Source: Tepidiforma sp.
GTDB lineage: Bacteria; Chloroflexota; Dehalococcoidia; Tepidiformales; Tepidiformaceae
Assembly (NCBI RefSeq): GCF_026003995.1
Contig: NZ_BPIG01000001.1
Coordinates: forward strand, 937,194 to 1,001,193
Direction: 5' to 3'
Length of the DNA: 64,000 nt
Below are positions 1 to 9,135 of the stretch, one piece after another. The notes under the pieces are model-generated. The model was given only the letters and a program-made list of their open reading frames with translations, made no database searches and was not told the DNA's origin. Within the stretch, counting starts at the first letter, position 1, and the number at the start of each line of letters is the position of its first letter. Both the position numbers and the translations under genes were made by a program.

Positions 1-2
1 GG

Positions 3-365
3 CAGGGCGGCGACGGCGCGCCCGTGCTGGCGCCGGCGGCGATGAACGACTACACGACGGGGTACTTCGGGGCAGTTGGAGCGATGATGGCGCTTCGGCG
101 GCGGGCGATGGAGGGCGGGTCGTGGCTGGTGCGGGTGTCGCTGGCGCGGACGAGCATGTGGTACTTCGACCTCGGCGACGACCTCGATCCCGCTGACGCG
201 GCGGGCACAGGCGACCTCTCGGCGGCGATGCTGGAGCGGGAGACAGGCTACGGGCGGATGCGGTTCCTCCGCCCCGCACTGCGGATGTCGGAGACGGACC
301 CGCACTGGGAGCTGCCGACGGCGCCGCCGGGGAGCGGGGAGCGGCGCTGGCTCGACCGGCGCTAG
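3..365 (+). CDS. CaiB/BaiF family (family III) CoA-transferase, C-terminal fragment
   Basis: This is the end of a protein that runs in from the left edge; the frame is open from base 3 to the TAG at 363-365. The family moves CoA between an acyl-CoA and a free carboxylic acid, often to activate substrates for degradation. The motif NDYTTGYFGAVGAMMALRRR followed by EGGSWLVRVSLARTSMWY is characteristic of the C-terminal part of CaiB/BaiF proteins. Substrate cannot be inferred. The catalytic aspartate lies in the missing N-terminal part. Acyl-CoA dehydrogenase genes nearby suit a role in acyl-CoA metabolism. Its stop codon overlaps that of the convergent FlgM-like gene. Confidence 0.8.
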   Translation, partial: QGGDGAPVLAPAAMNDYTTGYFGAVGAMMALRRRAMEGGSWLVRVSLARTSMWYFDLGDDLDPADAAGTGDLSAAMLERETGYGRMRFLRPALRMSETDPHWELPTAPPGSGERRWLDRR

Positions 366-631
366 GAGGCGGCGCGGGCGCGGTCCTGCGCAGAGGCCGC
401 AGGGGCGGCGCGGACGATGAAGCGTGACGGCTCAAACGCCGCTGCCGGCGCTGCCGGGGCGTCGTCGAGGGCGGGCGCGGTGCGGGCGTGCTCGAGGATG
501 GCGCGGGCGACCTCGCGCGGGTCCGGGCAGTAGCGGCCGGTGCGGATGAGCTCGCGAAGCTCGAAGATGCGGCGGGTGCGGTCGTCGAAGGGGACGACGG
601 CGGGCTTCGGGTCCTGGTTCGATGCGGCCAT
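362..631 (-). CDS. FlgM-like anti-sigma-28 family protein
   Basis: Small 89-residue protein. Residues about 19-50 (RIFELRELIRTGRYCPDPRE, then VARAILEHA) match the C-terminal sigma-binding helix pattern of FlgM-type proteins, in which a short helix, a Gly-x-Tyr turn and a VAxxLL-like helix bind the flagellar sigma factor. The tail after residue 50 is Ala/Pro-rich and probably disordered. A good ribosome-binding site (GGAGGT, about 7 bases upstream) supports the ATG at 631. No flagellar gene is visible in the window, so this may be a stray anti-sigma factor for another sigma factor or a FlgM-fold protein with another partner. The family call rests on one short motif. Confidence 0.5.
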   Translation of the reverse strand: MAASNQDPKPAVVPFDDRTRRIFELRELIRTGRYCPDPREVARAILEHARTAPALDDAPAAPAAAFEPSRFIVRAAPAASAQDRARAAS

Positions 632-767
632 GCTGGCACCTCCGCGCGGGCGTTACACCATGGTGGACGGCACGTGGCGGATGGGTGCGCAGGGGATCCG
701 GCGGGATTCTTTCGGAATTTTCACAATCGGGAAGCAGGGAAAACCCTGTACCGGCCGCTGGACGGTC

Positions 768-1568
768 TCAGCGGAGGTCGCGGCGGCGGAAGACGGCGAT
801 GCCGGCGGCGACGGGGAGCGCCGCGAGGGCGAGCGCCGGGACGACGGCCTCCCACCGCGGGCCGAAGGCGAGGAGATTCCGCTCCAGGTACCAGTGCCAG
901 GGGTTGAGGTTGCGGACCCACGCCGGGGCGCCGGCAGCGGCGAGCAGCCCCTGCGCGAGGAAGCCGCCGGCAGCGAGCACCGTGCCCGCGGCGAGGCCGG
1001 GGCCGCGGCGGCCGGCGATGGCGCCGCCGGCGAACGCGACCGAGGCGTGCAGGGACGCGAGGCCGAAGAGGCCGGCGAACGCCACGCCGAGGCCGCCGGC
1101 GTCGACGCCCTCGAGCGCGGAAAACGGCAGCGCCATGAGGACGAGCGTGACGGCGGCGAAGAGGGTGAGCGCCGCAAGGAGGACAAGGAGGGCGAGGAAG
1201 CGCTGGAAGGCAACCGCCGCGCGGGAGACGGGGTTGGCGAGGATGAGTTCGAGCGTCCCATCCTCTTCGCTGCCGCCGACGAGGCCGGCGCCCCCGGCGA
1301 TGCCGTAGATGACGAGCAGCACCGTGAGGAGCGAGGAGAAGAGCCGCGCCCAGAGGTAGCCGGGGGCGGAGCTGAGCGACACGCCGTCCTCCATGCCGAA
1401 CATGGCGCGGAGGGCCTCGGGCATCTGCTGGACGAGCTCGTCGAAGTCTTGCTGGCCCCGAACGGTGGGGTAGAAGGCGAGCGTGAAGAGGTTGAGGACG
1501 GCAAGGCCGAGCATCCACCAGAGGAGGGCGTTGCGGCGGTCGCGGAGGGCGCGGCGGAGGATGGTCAC
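768..1568 (-). CDS. ABC-2 type transporter permease
   Basis: A 266-residue membrane protein with about six hydrophobic segments and no ATPase motif, the layout of ABC-2 type permeases. The stretch EEDGTLELILANPVSR is a familiar motif of the family, in the cytosolic loop between transmembrane segments 2 and 3. It starts at a GTG overlapping the stop of the upstream ATPase gene (GTGA), so the two are translationally coupled and form one exporter. The substrate (drug, lipid or ion) is unknown. The gap 632-767 upstream of the FlgM-like gene holds no other gene. Confidence 0.85.
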   Translation of the reverse strand: MTILRRALRDRRNALLWWMLGLAVLNLFTLAFYPTVRGQQDFDELVQQMPEALRAMFGMEDGVSLSSAPGYLWARLFSSLLTVLLVIYGIAGGAGLVGGSEEDGTLELILANPVSRAAVAFQRFLALLVLLAALTLFAAVTLVLMALPFSALEGVDAGGLGVAFAGLFGLASLHASVAFAGGAIAGRRGPGLAAGTVLAAGGFLAQGLLAAAGAPAWVRNLNPWHWYLERNLLAFGPRWEAVVPALALAALPVAAGIAVFRRRDLR

Positions 1569-2467
1569 GTTTCGTCGCTCGCGTCGTAGTACTCGAGGAA
1601 AAGGTCTTCGAGGTCCTGGCCAGGGGTGTAGATGCGTTCGACCGTGAGCGCGGCGGCGGCCTTGATGACGGCATCCACGGTGCCTTCGACGACGAGCTGG
1701 ACGCCGCCGTCGTGGTAGGCGACCGAACGAACGCCGGAGACGGCTTCGAACAGGCCGCGGGGGACGGGACCGGCGGTGAAGATGTCGATGCGCTGGCGGG
1801 CCTTGCGGCGGAGGTCGTCGATCGACGCGAGGGTGACGAGGCGGCCTTTGCGCAGGATGCCGACGCGAGAGGCGAGCGCTTCGACCTCTGGGAGGACGTG
1901 GGAGGACAGGAAGACGGTGGCGCCGCGGGCCACTTCTTCGCGGATGAGGCGGTGGAACTCCTGCTGGAGGAGCGGGTCGAGGCCGGAGGTGGGCCCATCG
2001 AGGATGAGCAGGTCGGGGCGGTGCATGAACGCCTGCACGATGCCGACCTTCCGGCGGTTCCCGGTGCTGAGGTCGCCGAGGGGGCGCGCCGGGTCGAGGG
2101 CGAAGCGTTCAAGGAGGCTGGCGGTGAACTGCCGGTCGCAGCCGCCGCGGAGCGCGCCGAAGAACTCGATGACGTCGCAGGCGGTGTAGCGGGGGTCGAG
2201 GGCGAGGTCAGCCGGGAGGTAGCCGATGCGGCGGCGGATAGCGGGGTCTGCGCCGGGACGCCCGAAGACAGCAGCGGCACCAGCCGTCGGGTTGAGGAAG
2301 CCGAGGAGGAGGCGGATGGTTGTTGTTTTGCCGGCGCCGTTGGGGCCGAGAAAACCAAAGACCTCGCCGCGTTCCACGGCGAGGTCGAGGGAATCGACGG
2401 CGGTGAGCCGGCCGAAGCGCTTGGTGAGGCCGCGCGTTGCGATTGGGGGCGCGGCTGCGGGCGTCAT
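1565..2467 (-). CDS. ABC transporter ATP-binding protein (ABC-2 exporter)
   Basis: 300-residue ATPase partner of the adjacent permease. Walker A is GPNGAGKTT near residue 41, the signature is the variant LSTGNRRKV, Walker B is LLILDGPTSGLD, and the H-loop is SSH. The C-terminal 80 residues resemble the accessory domain of DrrA/CcmA-like exporters. The ATG at 2467 overlaps the TGA of the upstream acyl-CoA dehydrogenase by four bases, and the permease follows with a GTGA overlap, so the three genes are probably cotranscribed. A multidrug or bacteriocin-type export role is the usual database label but nothing here shows the cargo. Confidence 0.9.
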   Translation of the reverse strand: MTPAAAPPIATRGLTKRFGRLTAVDSLDLAVERGEVFGFLGPNGAGKTTTIRLLLGFLNPTAGAAAVFGRPGADPAIRRRIGYLPADLALDPRYTACDVIEFFGALRGGCDRQFTASLLERFALDPARPLGDLSTGNRRKVGIVQAFMHRPDLLILDGPTSGLDPLLQQEFHRLIREEVARGATVFLSSHVLPEVEALASRVGILRKGRLVTLASIDDLRRKARQRIDIFTAGPVPRGLFEAVSGVRSVAYHDGGVQLVVEGTVDAVIKAAAALTVERIYTPGQDLEDLFLEYYDASDET

Positions 2468-3615
2468 TCGCGCGGCAGCCCCAGCCCGCGGGTGGCGATG
2501 ACGGTGCGCTGGATTTCGGAGGTGCCGCCTTCGATGGTATTGGCGACGCTCCGGAGGAGGAGGTACTGGTAGCGGAGGGCTTTCGCGCCGGGGCGGGCCG
2601 CCTGCCCTTCCATGCCGAAGATTTGGACGGCGGTGGCGGCGATGCGCTGCTGGAGTTCGGCGCCGAAGAGCTTCGCCATCTGGGCCTCACGGTTCGGGGC
2701 GATGCCCGTTTTCTCCTGCTGGGAGGCGATGTAGTAGGCCATGTTGCGGAGGAGCTGGACGCCGATCGCGTGCTCGGCCATGCGGTGGCGGATGGCGTCG
2801 GGGGTTCGGCCGCGGCGCTCCTTCAGGTAAGCGACGAGGTCATCGACCGTGCGGCGGGCGTTGGAGGTGGCGCCGATGGAGGAGCGCTCGAAATCGAGGC
2901 CCACGGCGACGTTGTACCAGCCGCGGTTCTCTTCGCCGATGAGCTGGCTGGCGGGGACGCGGACGTCCTCGAAGTAGACCTCGTTGAACTCGTGGGTGCC
3001 GGCCATGTTGACGAGCGGCCGGACGGTGATGCCGGGGCTGTCCATCTTCACGGCGAAGGTGGAGATGCCCTTGTGCTTGGGGGCGTTGGGGTCGGTGCGG
3101 GCAGCGAGCCAGCCCCAGTCGGCGTAATGGCCGAAGGTGGTCCAGATTTTCTGGCCGTTGATGATGTAGTCGTCGCCGTCGCGGACAGCGCGGGTCTGCA
3201 TGGCGGCGAGGTCGGAGCCGGCACCGGGCTCGGAGTAGAGCGTGCACCAGAGGTCGGTGCCGTCGGCGATGCGGGTGAGGTAGCGGGCCTTTTGCTCTTC
3301 GGTGCCATAGAGCATGACGACGGGGCCGACCCAGGCGACGCCCATGTTCACAGTGCCGGGCACGCCGTGATAGGCCATCTGCTCGTTGAAGAGCATCTGC
3401 TGCATGGGCGAGGCGCCGAGGCCGCCGTACTCCTTCGGCCAGGGGAGGGCGAGCCAACGCTTCGCGGCGAGCCGCTTCATGATGTCGCGTTCGATGGCGA
3501 GGCGGTCTTCGAGGGAGTCGAACTCTTTGTCCCAGCCGGCCGGGAGGCCGTGTTCGATGAAATCGATGACTTCAGCCTGGAAGGCCTGCTGTTCGGGGGT
3601 GAGGCGGAAATCCAT
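2464..3615 (-). CDS. Acyl-CoA dehydrogenase family protein
   Basis: 383-residue flavoenzyme that introduces an alpha-beta double bond into acyl-CoA thioesters and passes electrons to ETF. Visible family marks are EPGAGSDLAAMQTRA (substrate and FAD binding), IINGQKIWTTFGHYAD, and near the C-terminus [20 protein letters not shown], which carries the Glu of the IEGGTSE motif often assigned as catalytic base. Length is normal for the family. The ATG at 3615 lies about 35 bases downstream of a TACACT -10-like element (3651-3656, minus strand), divergent from polA. It heads a three-gene unit with the ABC exporter, an odd pairing whose logic is not clear. Substrate is unknown. Confidence 0.9.
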   Translation of the reverse strand: MDFRLTPEQQAFQAEVIDFIEHGLPAGWDKEFDSLEDRLAIERDIMKRLAAKRWLALPWPKEYGGLGASPMQQMLFNEQMAYHGVPGTVNMGVAWVGPVVMLYGTEEQKARYLTRIADGTDLWCTLYSEPGAGSDLAAMQTRAVRDGDDYIINGQKIWTTFGHYADWGWLAARTDPNAPKHKGISTFAVKMDSPGITVRPLVNMAGTHEFNEVYFEDVRVPASQLIGEENRGWYNVAVGLDFERSSIGATSNARRTVDDLVAYLKERRGRTPDAIRHRMAEHAIGVQLLRNMAYYIASQQEKTGIAPNREAQMAKLFGAELQQRIAATAVQIFGMEGQAARPGAKALRYQYLLLRSVANTIEGGTSEIQRTVIATRGLGLPRE

Positions 3616-3650
3616 GTGCAGGGGCTCCAGCCGCAGTTGCGGCCGGGGAT

Positions 3651-3715
3651 AGTGTAGCGGGGCGGCGGGGTGGAGCGAGGGGCCCGGGGCCGCAGCAGTG
3701 GCCTATACTGGGCGG
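3651..3715. promoter_or_regulatory. Divergent promoter region between acyl-CoA dehydrogenase and polA
   Basis: Minus-strand TACACT at 3651-3656 faces the acyl-CoA dehydrogenase. Plus-strand TATACT at 3704-3709 ends six bases before the GTG at 3716, so a transcript starting about seven bases after the -10 box would begin at or next to the polA start codon. No clear -35 box or ribosome-binding site is seen for polA. This is sequence reading only; no start site has been mapped. Confidence 0.5.
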
Positions 3716-6451
3716 GTGCCCGGGAGAACGGACGGCAAACCCCGCCTCGTCGTGCTGGATTCGCACGGCATCCTCTACCGCGCGTTCTTCGCATTCGCGA
3801 ACACGGAACACCCGCTGATGACCTCGAAGGGGGAGCTGACCTTCGCGGTGCACGGCTATGCGGAGACGCTGATCCGGGTGTTGGACGTGCTGCGGCCGAC
3901 GCACATCTGCGCGGCGTGGGATGCGGGCGGGAAGACGTTCCGGCACGAGGAGCTCGAGGCGTACAAGGCGACCCGGCGGGAGACGCCGCCAGAGCTGCTC
4001 CGGCAGATGGCCAAAGTGCGGGAGCTGCTGGAGGCGTTCGGCATCCCGATTTTCGAGGTCCCGGGGTACGAAGCCGATGACGTCGCCGGGACGATCGCGG
4101 TCGCGGCGGCGAAGCAGGGCATCGAGACGTACATCGCCACGCTCGATACGGACCTCGTGCAGCTGGTGGGGCCGAAAATCAAGCTCTTCATGTTCCGGCC
4201 GTTCCAGCGGGATTCGGTGGAGTACGACGAGGCGAAGGCGGCCGAGCGGTGGGGCTTCAGCCCGAAGTACATGGTCGATTTCAAGGCGCTCAAGGGCGAC
4301 ACGAGCGACAACATCGAGGGCATCCGGGGCATCGGCGAGAAGACGGCGGGGGACCTCATCCGGCAGTTCGGGCCGCTGGAGAAGATTTACGAGAACATCG
4401 AGCTGGTCCGCGGCGCGCTGAAGCAGAAGCTCATCGACGGGCGGGAGATCGCCTTCCGGAACAAGGAGCTGGTGACCATCCGGACGGACGTGCCGCTCGA
4501 GTTCGACCTCGAGCAGTGCCGGGTGCGGGATTTCGACCGGGAGCGGGTCGCGGCGCTCTTCCGGGAGCTGGAGTTCCGGGTGCTGGCGCGGCGGCTGGAC
4601 GAGGTGCTCGGCGCACGGAAAGGCGTGCCGGTCACGGATTCGGTGGAGACGGCCTACCGGACGGCCGCGAGCCGGGAGGAGCTGGAGTCACTGGCGACGG
4701 AGCTGCGCTCGGCAGGCGGCTTCGCGCTGGCGGGCATCACGACGACGGGCGACTCGAGCCACCCGATGCTGCTCGGGCTGGCGTTCGCAACCGCGCCGGG
4801 CCGGGCGTGGTACGTGCCGGTGGGCCACGCGCCGCGGATGGACGACGAAGCGCCCCAGGCCCGGCTGGAGGACGTGCGCGAGGTGCTCGGGCCGCTGCTG
4901 GCGGACGAGGCGCTCGAGAAGACGGCGTACGGCACGAAGTACCTGCTTCACCTGCTCGACCGCGCCGGGATGACGCTGGCGGGGTACCGGTTCGACGTCG
5001 CCATCGCGGCGTTCCTGCTCGGCGAGACCTCGTCGACGCTGAACGCGCTGGTCAACGAACGGATGGGCGTCGAGCTGATTTCGCTCGAGACGCTCACCGG
5101 CACGGGGCGCTCCGCGACGATGCTGGGACAGGCGAGCATCGAGACGGTGCTGCCCTACGCCTGCCAGCAGGCGGATTACGCCCTGCGGATGCGGGAGCCG
5201 CTGGCCGAGCAGCTCCGGGAGCGGGGGCAGTGGGCGCTCTTCGCGGAGATGGAGATGCCGCTCATCGCCGTGCTCTACCGGATGGAGAAGGCGGGCATGG
5301 CGGTCGACCTGACGGTACTGCGGGAGGCGTCTCGGCAGCTCGGCGAAGAGGCGGCGAAGGCGGAGCGGGAGATTTACGCCATCGTCGGGCACGAGTTCAA
5401 CATCGGGAGCCCGAAGCAGCTGAGCGACGTGCTGTTCGGCGAGCTCGGCCTGCCGAAGACGCGGAAGACGACGCAGGGGTACAGCACGGACCAGCGGTCG
5501 CTCGAATCGCTGCGGCCGCTGACGCCGGTCATCGACCTGATCTTCCAGTACCGGGAACTGACGAAGCTGAAATCGACGTACGCCGATGCGCTGCCGGCGG
5601 CGGTGGCGGAGGATGGCCGGATCCATACGGACTTCCAGCAGACGGTGGCGGCGACGGGCCGGCTGAGCTCGGTGAACCCGAACCTGCAGAACATCCCGGT
5701 GCGGACGGACACGGGCCGGGCGATCCGGCGGGCGTTCATCGCGAGCGGGTTCGATGACCCGTGGCTCGTGGGGGCGGACTACTCGCAAATCGAGCTGCGG
5801 ATCCTGGCGCACATCACGGGCGACGAGGGGCTCATCCAGGCGTTCCTCGCCGACCAGGACATCCACCGGGCGACGGCGGCGACGGTCTACGGGGTGGACC
5901 CCTCCGAGGTCACGCGGCAGATGCGGGACACCGCGAAGATGGTGAACTTCGGCATCGCCTACGGAATGGGCGAGTTCGGGCTCGCGAGCCGGACGGGGAT
6001 GACGCGGGAAGAGGCGGAGGCGTTCATCCAGTCGTACTACCGGAACTTCCCGGGGATTGCGCGGTGGCAGGAGGAGACGCTGGCGTTCACGCGGGAGCAC
6101 GGCTACGCAGAGACGCTGTTCGGGCGGCGGCGGTACCTGCCGGCCATCAGGAGTTCGAACTTCCAGGTGCGGTCGGCGGCGGAGCGGGAAGCGATCAACA
6201 TGCCGATCCAGGGGACGGCGGCGGACATCATCAAGGTGGCGATGATCCGGGTGGATGCGGAGCTGCGGGAGCGCGGCTTCCGGAGCCGGATGATCCTCCA
6301 GGTGCACGACGAGCTGATATTCGAGTGCCCGGCGGAGGAGGTGGAGGCGATCCGGGAGCTGGCGGCGCGCATCATGCCGGCGAGCATCGAGCTGAAGGTG
6401 CCGCTGAAGGTGGACCTGAAGCAGGGCCGGAACTGGGGCGAGATGGAGTAG
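3716..6451 (+). CDS. polA: DNA polymerase I
   Basis: About 911 residues with the three-part PolA layout: 5'-3' exonuclease (1-290, with ALKGDTSDNI and GIGEKTA), a central 3'-5' exonuclease fold (about 310-480), and the polymerase. Motif A is DYSQIELR (about residue 688), motif B has K and F in RDTAKMVNFGIAYG, and motif C is VHDEL. The central domain lacks the DxE metal site: the expected position reads FALAGITTTG, so proofreading is probably absent, as in Taq polymerase. The enzyme fills gaps and removes primers in replication and repair. I chose GTG 3716 because a TATACT box ends six bases upstream; the longer in-frame start at GTG 3698 would lie upstream of this -10 box. Confidence 0.97.
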   Translation: MPGRTDGKPRLVVLDSHGILYRAFFAFANTEHPLMTSKGELTFAVHGYAETLIRVLDVLRPTHICAAWDAGGKTFRHEELEAYKATRRETPPELLRQMAKVRELLEAFGIPIFEVPGYEADDVAGTIAVAAAKQGIETYIATLDTDLVQLVGPKIKLFMFRPFQRDSVEYDEAKAAERWGFSPKYMVDFKALKGDTSDNIEGIRGIGEKTAGDLIRQFGPLEKIYENIELVRGALKQKLIDGREIAFRNKELVTIRTDVPLEFDLEQCRVRDFDRERVAALFRELEFRVLARRLDEVLGARKGVPVTDSVETAYRTAASREELESLATELRSAGGFALAGITTTGDSSHPMLLGLAFATAPGRAWYVPVGHAPRMDDEAPQARLEDVREVLGPLLADEALEKTAYGTKYLLHLLDRAGMTLAGYRFDVAIAAFLLGETSSTLNALVNERMGVELISLETLTGTGRSATMLGQASIETVLPYACQQADYALRMREPLAEQLRERGQWALFAEMEMPLIAVLYRMEKAGMAVDLTVLREASRQLGEEAAKAEREIYAIVGHEFNIGSPKQLSDVLFGELGLPKTRKTTQGYSTDQRSLESLRPLTPVIDLIFQYRELTKLKSTYADALPAAVAEDGRIHTDFQQTVAATGRLSSVNPNLQNIPVRTDTGRAIRRAFIASGFDDPWLVGADYSQIELRILAHITGDEGLIQAFLADQDIHRATAATVYGVDPSEVTRQMRDTAKMVNFGIAYGMGEFGLASRTGMTREEAEAFIQSYYRNFPGIARWQEETLAFTREHGYAETLFGRRRYLPAIRSSNFQVRSAAEREAINMPIQGTAADIIKVAMIRVDAELRERGFRSRMILQVHDELIFECPAEEVEAIRELAARIMPASIELKVPLKVDLKQGRNWGEME

Positions 6452-6458
6452 GCGCGGG

Positions 6459-6497
6459 TATACTCGCGCGCACATCCGAACCTGGTTCAAGGAGGGC
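6459..6497 (+). promoter_or_regulatory. Promoter -10 box and ribosome-binding site for dienelactone hydrolase gene
   Basis: TATACT at 6459-6464 starts eight bases after the polA stop and could give a short-leader transcript. A strong AAGGAGG at about 6489-6495 sits five bases before the ATG at 6501. No convincing -35 hexamer was found in the polA coding end. Confidence 0.45.
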
Positions 6498-6500
6498 CGC

Positions 6501-7256
6501 ATGGCCGATACCGGCAGCTACGAGGGCATGCTCGCCGAGGTGACGAAGATTCCCGGGCACGGGGGCGACTGGATTTCGGTGTATTTCGTGCGCCCGCTGG
6601 GGCCGGGGCCATTCCCGGGGGTGGTGTGGCTGCACCACATGCCGGGCTGGGACGAGTGGACGAAGGAGGCCTGCCGGAAGCTCGCCTACCACGGTTTCAT
6701 GGTGGCGGCGCCGGACCTCTACTGCCGGGCTGGCACCGGGGCACCGGAGGACGTGGCGGCGAAGGTCCGCGCGGAGGGCGGCGTGCCGGACGCGCAGGTG
6801 GTCGCCGACGCGGCGGCCTGCCGGGACTTCCTGCGCGCGCTGCCGCAATCGAACGGGAAAGTGGGCGTGACCGGCACGTGCTCGGGCGGGCGGCACGCGT
6901 ACCTCGCGGCCTGCCTCGAGCCGTTCGACGCGTGCGTGGACCTCTGGGGCGGCGGTGTCGTGATGCGGCCGGAGGACCTGACGGAGAAGCGGCCGGTGGC
7001 GCCGATCGACTACACGGAGCGGCTGTCGTGCCCCCTGCTGGGGCTATTCGGCGAAGAGGACCGCGCGCCGACGCCCGAGCAGGTGCGGCAGCACGAGGAA
7101 GCGCTGAAGCAGCACGGCAAGCAGTACGAGTTCCACATGTACGCCGGGGCCGGGCACGGCTTCTTCTACCACGACCGGCCGGCGGCCTACCGGGCCGAGC
7201 AGGCGGTCGACGGCTGGAAGAAGGTCATCGGCTTCTTCCACCAGCACCTCGGCTGA
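6501..7256 (+). CDS. Dienelactone hydrolase family protein
   Basis: 251-residue alpha/beta hydrolase. The nucleophile elbow is GTCSGG (about residues 126-131), giving the cysteine nucleophile typical of dienelactone hydrolases; the acid is in LFGEEDRAPTPEQ and the histidine in GAGHGFFYHDR. Classical members open the lactone ring of dienelactones in chlorocatechol breakdown, but most genomic members have unknown substrates and act as general esterases. There are no catechol genes next to it, so the ring-cleavage role is not supported by context. The start is fixed by a strong ribosome-binding site. The next small gene follows after 15 bases and may be cotranscribed. Confidence 0.88.
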   Translation: MADTGSYEGMLAEVTKIPGHGGDWISVYFVRPLGPGPFPGVVWLHHMPGWDEWTKEACRKLAYHGFMVAAPDLYCRAGTGAPEDVAAKVRAEGGVPDAQVVADAAACRDFLRALPQSNGKVGVTGTCSGGRHAYLAACLEPFDACVDLWGGGVVMRPEDLTEKRPVAPIDYTERLSCPLLGLFGEEDRAPTPEQVRQHEEALKQHGKQYEFHMYAGAGHGFFYHDRPAAYRAEQAVDGWKKVIGFFHQHLG

Positions 7257-7271
7257 GCGGGAGGGACGGCG

Positions 7272-7550
7272 ATGTGCACGAACATCCTCATCCACACCCG
7301 GCTCGAGGGCGCGGGCTTCGGGCGGAAGGGCTGGTTCCCGGTGACGCGGGCGAACGTGACGTATGACCACCCCTTCCACGTCGACCTCGAACACGCGGTG
7401 ACCGTGGACTTCGTCGACGAGGCCGGCGGGCTGGACGCGCGAGTGGGGGTCGAGCTGACGGTCGCCTCGGCGCGGGCGCTGGCGGAAGCGCTGCTCGCGG
7501 CCTGCGCCGAGGCGGAGGCGTACGAATCGGGCGGCGCGGCCCGGGGTTAG
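7272..7550 (+). CDS. Small conserved protein resembling DUF6295
   Basis: 92 residues beginning MCTNILIHTRLEGAGFGRKG, with WFPVTRANVTYDHP and a central acidic block, followed by an Ala-rich helix. I recall this MCT-x-I...GWFPV...YDHP pattern from short actinobacterial and Chloroflexi proteins grouped as DUF6295; the function is not known and nothing in the sequence suggests a catalytic site. A GGGAGGGACGGCG stretch before the ATG provides a ribosome-binding site. It sits directly behind the dienelactone hydrolase and its stop codon overlaps the stop of the convergent urtE (TTAG at 7547-7550). Confidence 0.7.
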   Translation: MCTNILIHTRLEGAGFGRKGWFPVTRANVTYDHPFHVDLEHAVTVDFVDEAGGLDARVGVELTVASARALAEALLAACAEAEAYESGGAARG

Positions 7551-8308
7551 ACGGCGAGCGCCTCGCGGAGCCGCTCGGCCTCGAGGGAGGCTGGCGGGCC
7601 CTCCATGGTGACGGCCCCGCTTTCGAGCACGCAGCAGTAGTCGGCGTTGGCGAGGGCGAAATCGAGGAACTGCTCGACGAGGAGCACGGCGACGTGCCCC
7701 TTGAGCGAGGCGATGACGCCTTCGATCTGCTCGACGATATTGGGCTGGATGCCCTCCGTGGGCTCATCGAGGAGGAGGAGCCGGGGCCGGCCCATCAGGG
7801 CGCGGCCGATGGCGAGCTGCTGCTGCTGGCCGCCGGAGAGGACGCCGGCGGTGCGCTTGGCCATCTGCCGGAGCACGGGAAAGAGCTCGAAGACCTCCTC
7901 GAGCCGGCCGTCGTCGCGGCCGCCGCGGGGTTCGAGGCCGAGCAGGAGGTTTTCGAGCACGGAGAGCTGCGGAAAGATGCCGCGCCCTTGCGGGACGTAA
8001 CCGATGCCGGCGCGCGCGCGGGCGTACGAGGGCCGAGAGGTGAGGTCGCGGCCATCGAAGAGGATGCGGCCGGAGCGGGCGCGGAGGGCGCCGATGATGC
8101 CCTTCATCAGGGTGGTCTTGCCGGCGCCGTTGCGGCCCATGACGCAGACGACCTGGCCGGGCGCCACGCTGAGGCTGACCCCGCGGACGACCTCGACCTG
8201 GCCGTAGGCGAGGGAGAGGCGGTCGATGCGGAGGAGCGCGCCGTCCATGGGGGCAGGCGGCGGAGCGTGGCGGGGCAGGGGGAGGCGGTCGAGGAGCGGC
8301 GGAGTCAT
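7547..8308 (-). CDS. urtE: Urea ABC transporter ATP-binding subunit UrtE
   Basis: 253-residue ATPase of the LivF class. Walker A MGRNGAGKTT, signature LSGGQQQQLAIGRAL and Walker B LLLLDEPTEGIQPNIVEQI are present; the GIQPNIV wording is typical of UrtE rather than LivF. It pairs with UrtD to power urea import through UrtB-UrtC. The ATG at 8308 overlaps the urtD stop (ATGA) but adds a Pro-rich 20-residue head; an inner ATG at 8248 would give the usual 233 residues. Last gene of the urt set, which directly follows the urease genes. Confidence 0.92.
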   Translation of the reverse strand: MTPPLLDRLPLPRHAPPPAPMDGALLRIDRLSLAYGQVEVVRGVSLSVAPGQVVCVMGRNGAGKTTLMKGIIGALRARSGRILFDGRDLTSRPSYARARAGIGYVPQGRGIFPQLSVLENLLLGLEPRGGRDDGRLEEVFELFPVLRQMAKRTAGVLSGGQQQQLAIGRALMGRPRLLLLDEPTEGIQPNIVEQIEGVIASLKGHVAVLLVEQFLDFALANADYCCVLESGAVTMEGPPASLEAERLREALAV

Positions 8309-9135
8309 GCGGCGTCCCCCGCGGCGGCCTTCTGGCGGCCGAGGTAGACCTCGCGGACGACAGGGTCGCGCTGGATGTCGTCGATCGGGCCTTCGCGGAG
8401 GACGCGGCCCATGTGCAGCACGGTGACCGTGCGGGCGAATTCGCGGACGAACTCCATGTCGTGCTCCGTGATGATGATGGTGTGGGCGCCGGCGAGGCGG
8501 TGGAGGAGTTCGCCGGTGCGTTCACGTTCCTGGCGCGTCATGCCGGCGATCGGTTCGTCCAGGAGCATGATGCGGGGCGACTGGACGAGGAGCATGGCGA
8601 TTTCGAGCCACTGGCGCTCGCCGTGGGAGAGCGCGCCGGCCTGGACGTACGCCCGGTGGAGCAGCCCGACGTCCTCGAGGGCGCGGGTGATGCGTTCGCG
8701 GCGCGCCGGGGACGGCGGAAAGAGCTGGCGCAGGAAGCGGTCGCGGTAGGCGGCGGCAACGGCAACGTTCTCGGCGACAGTGAGGCTGTTGAAGACGGAG
8801 GGCGTCTGGAACTTGCGCGCGATGCCGGCGCGGACGATGGCGTCCTCACGCATGCGCGCGAGGTCGAGCCCTTCGAAGCGGATTTCGCCGTGCACCTCGA
8901 TGGTCGACGGGTGGGGGTCGCCGGAAGCGGGGACGGTCGGGTCGAAGAGTACGCGGCCGGAGCGGGCGCGGACCTTGCCAGAGATGACGTCCATGAGGGT
9001 CGTCTTGCCGGCGCCGTTGGGGCCGATGAGGAAGCGCAGTTCGCCGCGGGCGACGACGAGGCTGAGGTCATCGAGTACCGGGAAGCCGTCGAAAGAGACG
9101 CAGAGGTTTTCGATTTTGAGGATGGCCTCACTCAT
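8305..9135 (-). CDS. urtD: Urea ABC transporter ATP-binding subunit UrtD
   Basis: 276-residue LivG-type ATPase. Walker A is [10 protein letters not shown], followed by the insertion before [20 protein letters not shown] that marks UrtD, then [16 protein letters not shown] (signature) and [11 protein letters not shown] (Walker B) with H-loop TEHD. It forms the second motor subunit of the urea importer. Its start overlaps the end of urtC by eight bases and its stop overlaps urtE by four, so the motor subunits are made from one coupled message. Length is slightly above the usual 250 because of an insertion after the first strands ([18 protein letters not shown]). Confidence 0.94.
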   Translation of the reverse strand: MSEAILKIENLCVSFDGFPVLDDLSLVVARGELRFLIGPNGAGKTTLMDVISGKVRARSGRVLFDPTVPASGDPHPSTIEVHGEIRFEGLDLARMREDAIVRAGIARKFQTPSVFNSLTVAENVAVAAAYRDRFLRQLFPPSPARRERITRALEDVGLLHRAYVQAGALSHGERQWLEIAMLLVQSPRIMLLDEPIAGMTRQERERTGELLHRLAGAHTIIITEHDMEFVREFARTVTVLHMGRVLREGPIDDIQRDPVVREVYLGRQKAAAGDAA

